The translations under genes and the position numbers were made by a program. The notes beneath the pieces were generated by a model that ran no database searches, had not been told where the DNA came from, and saw only the letters and a list, made by a program, of their open reading frames with translations. Shown here one piece after another: positions 5,913 to 8,171 of a stretch of DNA of 8,171 nucleotides. Positions within the stretch are counted from its first letter, which is position 1. Every line of letters begins with the position of its first letter. The DNA is from an uncultured Cryomorphaceae bacterium (GTDB lineage: Bacteria > Bacteroidota > Bacteroidia > Flavobacteriales > Schleiferiaceae), in NCBI GenBank assembly GCA_937900215.1, contig CALCFH010000164.1, positions 1 through 8,171 of the forward strand, given 5' to 3'.

Positions 5913-6955
5913 TGAAAGAAATCGATTTTAATTCAGAGAGTTCAGATGAGCAGGATGAATTATATGAACATCATCGTTTTATTGCTGATAAGAACCAAGG
6001 ACTCTTAAGGGTCGATAAGTTTATTTTTAATCTACTTGCCCAGACTTCAAGAAATAGGATTCAGCAAGCTGCCAAGGCAGGTTCAATTTGGGTAAATGGC
6101 AAGTCGGTAAAACCAAACTACAAGGTTAAACCAGACGATGTTGTTCAAATTGTTTTAGAATATCCTCCCCGCGAAATAGATCTCATTCCAGAGGAAATTC
6201 CTATTAACATTGTGTACGAAGACGAGTCTTTCTGCATCGTGAACAAGGAGGCCGGAATGGTTGTTCATCCAGGCTATGGAAATTATTCGGGCACTTTGGT
6301 GAATGCCATTTTGTACAGAATGAAGAATTTGCCAAGCGCTGCCTCGGCAGAAAGACCTGGTTTGGTGCATAGAATAGATAAAGAAACAAGCGGATTACTT
6401 GTGATAGCGCTTAGCGACTATGCTATGGTTCACATATCAAAACAGTTTTTTGAAAGAACAACGGATAGACTTTATACTGCACTGGTTTGGGGTGATATAG
6501 CAAATAATGAAGGCACCATTACGGGTCATTTAGGTCGCAGTCTCAAAGATCGTAAGGTAATGAGTGTTTTTCCAGATGGTGATTTTGGCAAGCATGCTGT
6601 TACGCACTATCGAGTTTTAGAGCGGTTTGGATACGTGACACTCGTAGAATGCAAATTGGAAACAGGAAGAACACATCAGATTCGTGCACACTTTCAATTC
6701 ATTGGTCATCCATTATTCGGTGATCCAACCTACGGAGGCGATAAGATTTTAAAAGGGGTTAATACAGCGAAATACAAGCAGTTTATTAAGAATAACTTTG
6801 AGATATTGCCAAGGCAGGCGTTGCATGCTCGAACTTTAGCCGTAACCCATCCAGTGAGCGGAGAACGTCATGTGTTTGAAAGTGAGCTGCCAGATGATAT
6901 GGTTAAAGTTTTAGAAAGGTGGAGAAACTATTCAGTAAATCATTCTGTTGATTAA
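5912..6955 (+). CDS. rluD: RluA-family 23S rRNA pseudouridine synthase (RluD type)
   Basis: A 347-residue cytoplasmic enzyme that isomerises uridine to pseudouridine in RNA, most likely helix 69 of 23S rRNA if it is a true RluD. An S4 RNA-binding domain lies at about 31-90 (LRVDKFIFNLL ... GSIWVNGKSVKPNYKVKPDD). The catalytic domain has the RluA signature HRIDKETSGLLV (153-164) with catalytic Asp156, RLYTALVWG (186-194), and LETGRTHQIRAHFQFIGHPLFGD split over 249-271. The length is slightly above E. coli RluD because of an acidic N-terminal extension of about 25 residues. The start at 5912 overlaps the stop of the T9SS gene as TAATG. A start at 5834 in the same frame would overlap that gene by 79 bases and is unlikely. 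The exact target uridines cannot be read from sequence, so RluD against RluA/RluC is a judgement from the S4 domain and length. Confidence 0.92.
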   Translation: MKEIDFNSESSDEQDELYEHHRFIADKNQGLLRVDKFIFNLLAQTSRNRIQQAAKAGSIWVNGKSVKPNYKVKPDDVVQIVLEYPPREIDLIPEEIPINIVYEDESFCIVNKEAGMVVHPGYGNYSGTLVNAILYRMKNLPSAASAERPGLVHRIDKETSGLLVIALSDYAMVHISKQFFERTTDRLYTALVWGDIANNEGTITGHLGRSLKDRKVMSVFPDGDFGKHAVTHYRVLERFGYVTLVECKLETGRTHQIRAHFQFIGHPLFGDPTYGGDKILKGVNTAKYKQFIKNNFEILPRQALHARTLAVTHPVSGERHVFESELPDDMVKVLERWRNYSVNHSVD

Positions 6956-6984
6956 ACGACATGCAATTCTCCAGACTTGATTCA

Positions 6985-6992
6985 TATCTTTG
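6985..6992 (+). promoter_or_regulatory. Candidate -7 box of the cytochrome c peroxidase gene
   Basis: TATCTTTG, the same octamer as at 3254, ends 6 bases before the ATG at 6999. No TTTG is visible at -33 spacing. It suggests that the peroxidase gene has its own near-leaderless promoter in the 43-base gap after rluD. I see no terminator in that gap, so read-through from rluD is also possible. Confidence 0.38.
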
Positions 6993-6998
6993 GTTAAC

Positions 6999-8072
6999 AT
7001 GAAATATTTACTCCGTATACTGATTTTGTCACTGCTTTTTCAGTCATGTGAAGAAGATTTGCCAGCGAAAAATCCCTCGGATAGTTTCAATCCCACTCCT
7101 TACATTTGGGTTACTCCAAATGGTTTTTCTCCTCCGAATTTACCTCTAGATAATCCAATGACGGTAGAGGGAATAGCTTTAGGAAGGAGGTTGTTTTATG
7201 AAACTAGACTTTCAGGAGATAATAGCATGAGCTGTGCTTCTTGTCACCTTCCAGAATTAGCCTTTTCAGACCCAAATCAATTTAGTGTAGGAATAGATGG
7301 AATAGCGGGCACTTTTAACGCGCCTGCAATAATGAATTTAGCTTGGCAAGATTTTCTTTTTTGGGATGGAAGATCTACGTCTCTTGAAAATCAGGCACTT
7401 TTGCCAATTACCGACCCCATCGAAATGCATGAAACTTGGCCCAATGCAATAGCTAAATTGGAGTTGGATGCAATGTATCCTTCCTTGTTTAAAAAGGCAT
7501 TCGGAACAAACGATATTTCAAAGGAAAGAGTTGGAAGGGCCATAGCACAATTTGAAAGAAAAATGATCTCGGCCAACAGTAAATACGACCGCTTTAGGAA
7601 AGGGGAAGAAACATTTACAGATTTAGAGAGCGAGGGATATGCCATTTTTAACAACGAACAGGGAGATTGTTTCCATTGTCATGGAGATGCCACTACTTCG
7701 GGTATTTTCGGAGCCTTTGGATCTATACAGTTTAGTAACAATGGTTTGGATTCTAATCTAAGGGTCAATTCTGGGAGAGAAAGAGTAACCGCAGATCCAA
7801 TGGATAGAGCTAAATTTAAGATTCCAAGCTTGAGAAACATTGATTTAACCGCACCGTACATGCATGACGGTCGCTTCTTTACTTTAGAGCAAGTGATAGA
7901 ACATTACAATCAAGGAGGATTTCCGTCCTCTACTATAGATCCAAACATGAAAGCGGCTGGGGTAGGCCGAAATTGGTCTTTAAGACAAAAAGAGGCTTTG
8001 ATTGCTTTTTTAAAGACTTTAACAGATCCAAGTTTTACTCAAGATACATCTTTGAGCAATCCCTTTCAATAA
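6999..8072 (+). CDS. Di-heme cytochrome c peroxidase (CcpA/MauG/MbnH superfamily), lipoprotein
   Basis: A 357-residue protein expected to reduce hydrogen peroxide with electrons from c-type cytochromes, or to oxidise a partner protein as MauG and MbnH do. Two CxxCH heme sites are present: CASCH (79-83) and CFHCH (224-228). Also visible are FWDGR (121-125), with the Trp thought to bridge the hemes, NQALLPITDPIEM (131-143) with a conserved Glu142, and PYMHDGRF (287-294) with the Met that usually ligates the high-potential heme. The N-terminus MKYLLRILILSLLFQSC is a lipoprotein signal with Cys17 as the lipid site, though the lipobox FQSC is loose. The residues after Cys17 are acidic (EEDL). The ATG at 6999 is chosen over an in-frame TTG at 6990 because it gives a clean signal peptide and follows a TATCTTTG box. 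Peroxidase is the likeliest role; MbnH-like oxidation is possible if the downstream gene proves to be MbnP. Confidence 0.9.
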   Translation: MKYLLRILILSLLFQSCEEDLPAKNPSDSFNPTPYIWVTPNGFSPPNLPLDNPMTVEGIALGRRLFYETRLSGDNSMSCASCHLPELAFSDPNQFSVGIDGIAGTFNAPAIMNLAWQDFLFWDGRSTSLENQALLPITDPIEMHETWPNAIAKLELDAMYPSLFKKAFGTNDISKERVGRAIAQFERKMISANSKYDRFRKGEETFTDLESEGYAIFNNEQGDCFHCHGDATTSGIFGAFGSIQFSNNGLDSNLRVNSGRERVTADPMDRAKFKIPSLRNIDLTAPYMHDGRFFTLEQVIEHYNQGGFPSSTIDPNMKAAGVGRNWSLRQKEALIAFLKTLTDPSFTQDTSLSNPFQ

Positions 8073-8128
8073 TAGTCTCTGGCATACGGTTTGTTTGTAT
8101 GTTAGCAGAATCCTAAATAGAAATAAAA

Positions 8129-8171
8129 ATGAAAGCGAGAACAGTACTTATGGGGGTGACAGCTAGTCTAA
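8129..8171 (+). CDS. Start of an unidentified gene, possible signal peptide (truncated by the window edge)
   Basis: An ATG at 8129 opens a frame to the edge, reading MKARTVLMGVTASL. Two basic residues followed by a hydrophobic run look like the beginning of a signal peptide or signal anchor. The A-rich stretch AAATAAAA directly before the ATG is typical of Bacteroidota start sites. TTTG at 8090-8093 and TAAATAGA at 8114-8121 are 20 bases apart and could be a poor promoter. Fourteen residues are too few to name a family. Confidence 0.5.
   Translation, partial: MKARTVLMGVTASL

Noticed and set aside
6155..6389. Two minus-strand open frames antisense to rluD
   Set aside because: They are shadows of the conserved catalytic-domain coding sequence. 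Cys/His-looking stretches in them are by-products of the opposite strand.
7391..7861. Two minus-strand open frames antisense to the peroxidase gene
   Set aside because: They are opposite a clearly conserved two-heme coding region, with no promoter-like box or motif.
8073..8128. Search for a terminator between the peroxidase gene and the right-edge gene
   Set aside because: The 56-base gap has no stem followed by a T-tract that I can see. The two genes could be co-transcribed, but nothing decides it.
1..8171. A new defence, mobile or multi-gene accessory system
   Set aside because: All complete genes except the T9SS cargo protein and the SRPBCC protein fall into known housekeeping or envelope families. 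There are no direct repeats, integrase, transposase, toxin-antitoxin pair or CRISPR-like array.

Overview
This looks like an ordinary, gene-dense chromosomal core region of a Bacteroidota bacterium, most likely Flavobacteriia. The reasons are a type IX secretion (T9SS) C-terminal sorting domain, a kinase-free membrane PASTA protein, an SRPBCC gene behind pyrE, perfect TAnnTTTG -7 promoter boxes just upstream of most transcription units, and little sign of Shine-Dalgarno sites. It is AT-rich and very compact, with most neighbouring genes overlapping or only a few bases apart. I see no mobile element, CRISPR array, tRNA or rRNA. No stretch over 300 bases lacks a gene; the longest gap is the roughly 80-base divergent spacer near 3191-3270.

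Layout. Positions 1-62 (minus) hold the 5' end of a probable MarR-family regulator, which runs off the left edge. Positions 114-1159 (minus) are a two-gene unit, pyrE then an SRPBCC-fold gene, ending in a small intrinsic-type terminator. A Nudix hydrolase (1158-1772, plus) starts head to head with pyrE: the two ATGs share one CATG. It ends tail to tail with coaD, overlapping by 21 bases. ddl and coaD (3190 to 1752, minus) form an ATGA-coupled pair. A roughly 80-base divergent spacer with two -7 boxes and a palindrome separates ddl from a plus-strand trio: PASTA membrane protein, T9SS-exported protein of unknown function, and RluD-type pseudouridine synthase. Each junction in the trio is a TAATG stop/start overlap. 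A separate gene for a lipoprotein di-heme cytochrome c peroxidase follows (6999-8072). The start of another plus-strand gene lies at the right edge (8129-8171).

How the genes work together. ddl makes D-Ala-D-Ala for peptidoglycan, and the divergent PASTA protein probably binds peptidoglycan or muropeptides in the periplasm, so the centre has a cell-envelope theme. coaD (coenzyme A), pyrE (UMP) and rluD (23S rRNA pseudouridine) are housekeeping genes. The peroxidase would act on hydrogen peroxide in the periplasm or at the cell surface. The least understood gene is the T9SS cargo protein embedded by translational coupling between the PASTA gene and rluD.

I did not find a convincing new multi-gene system. 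The best leads are the uncharacterised T9SS protein and the promoter architecture: near-leaderless TAnnTTTG promoters, overlapping divergent start codons, and a palindrome covering both expected -33 regions of a divergent pair.
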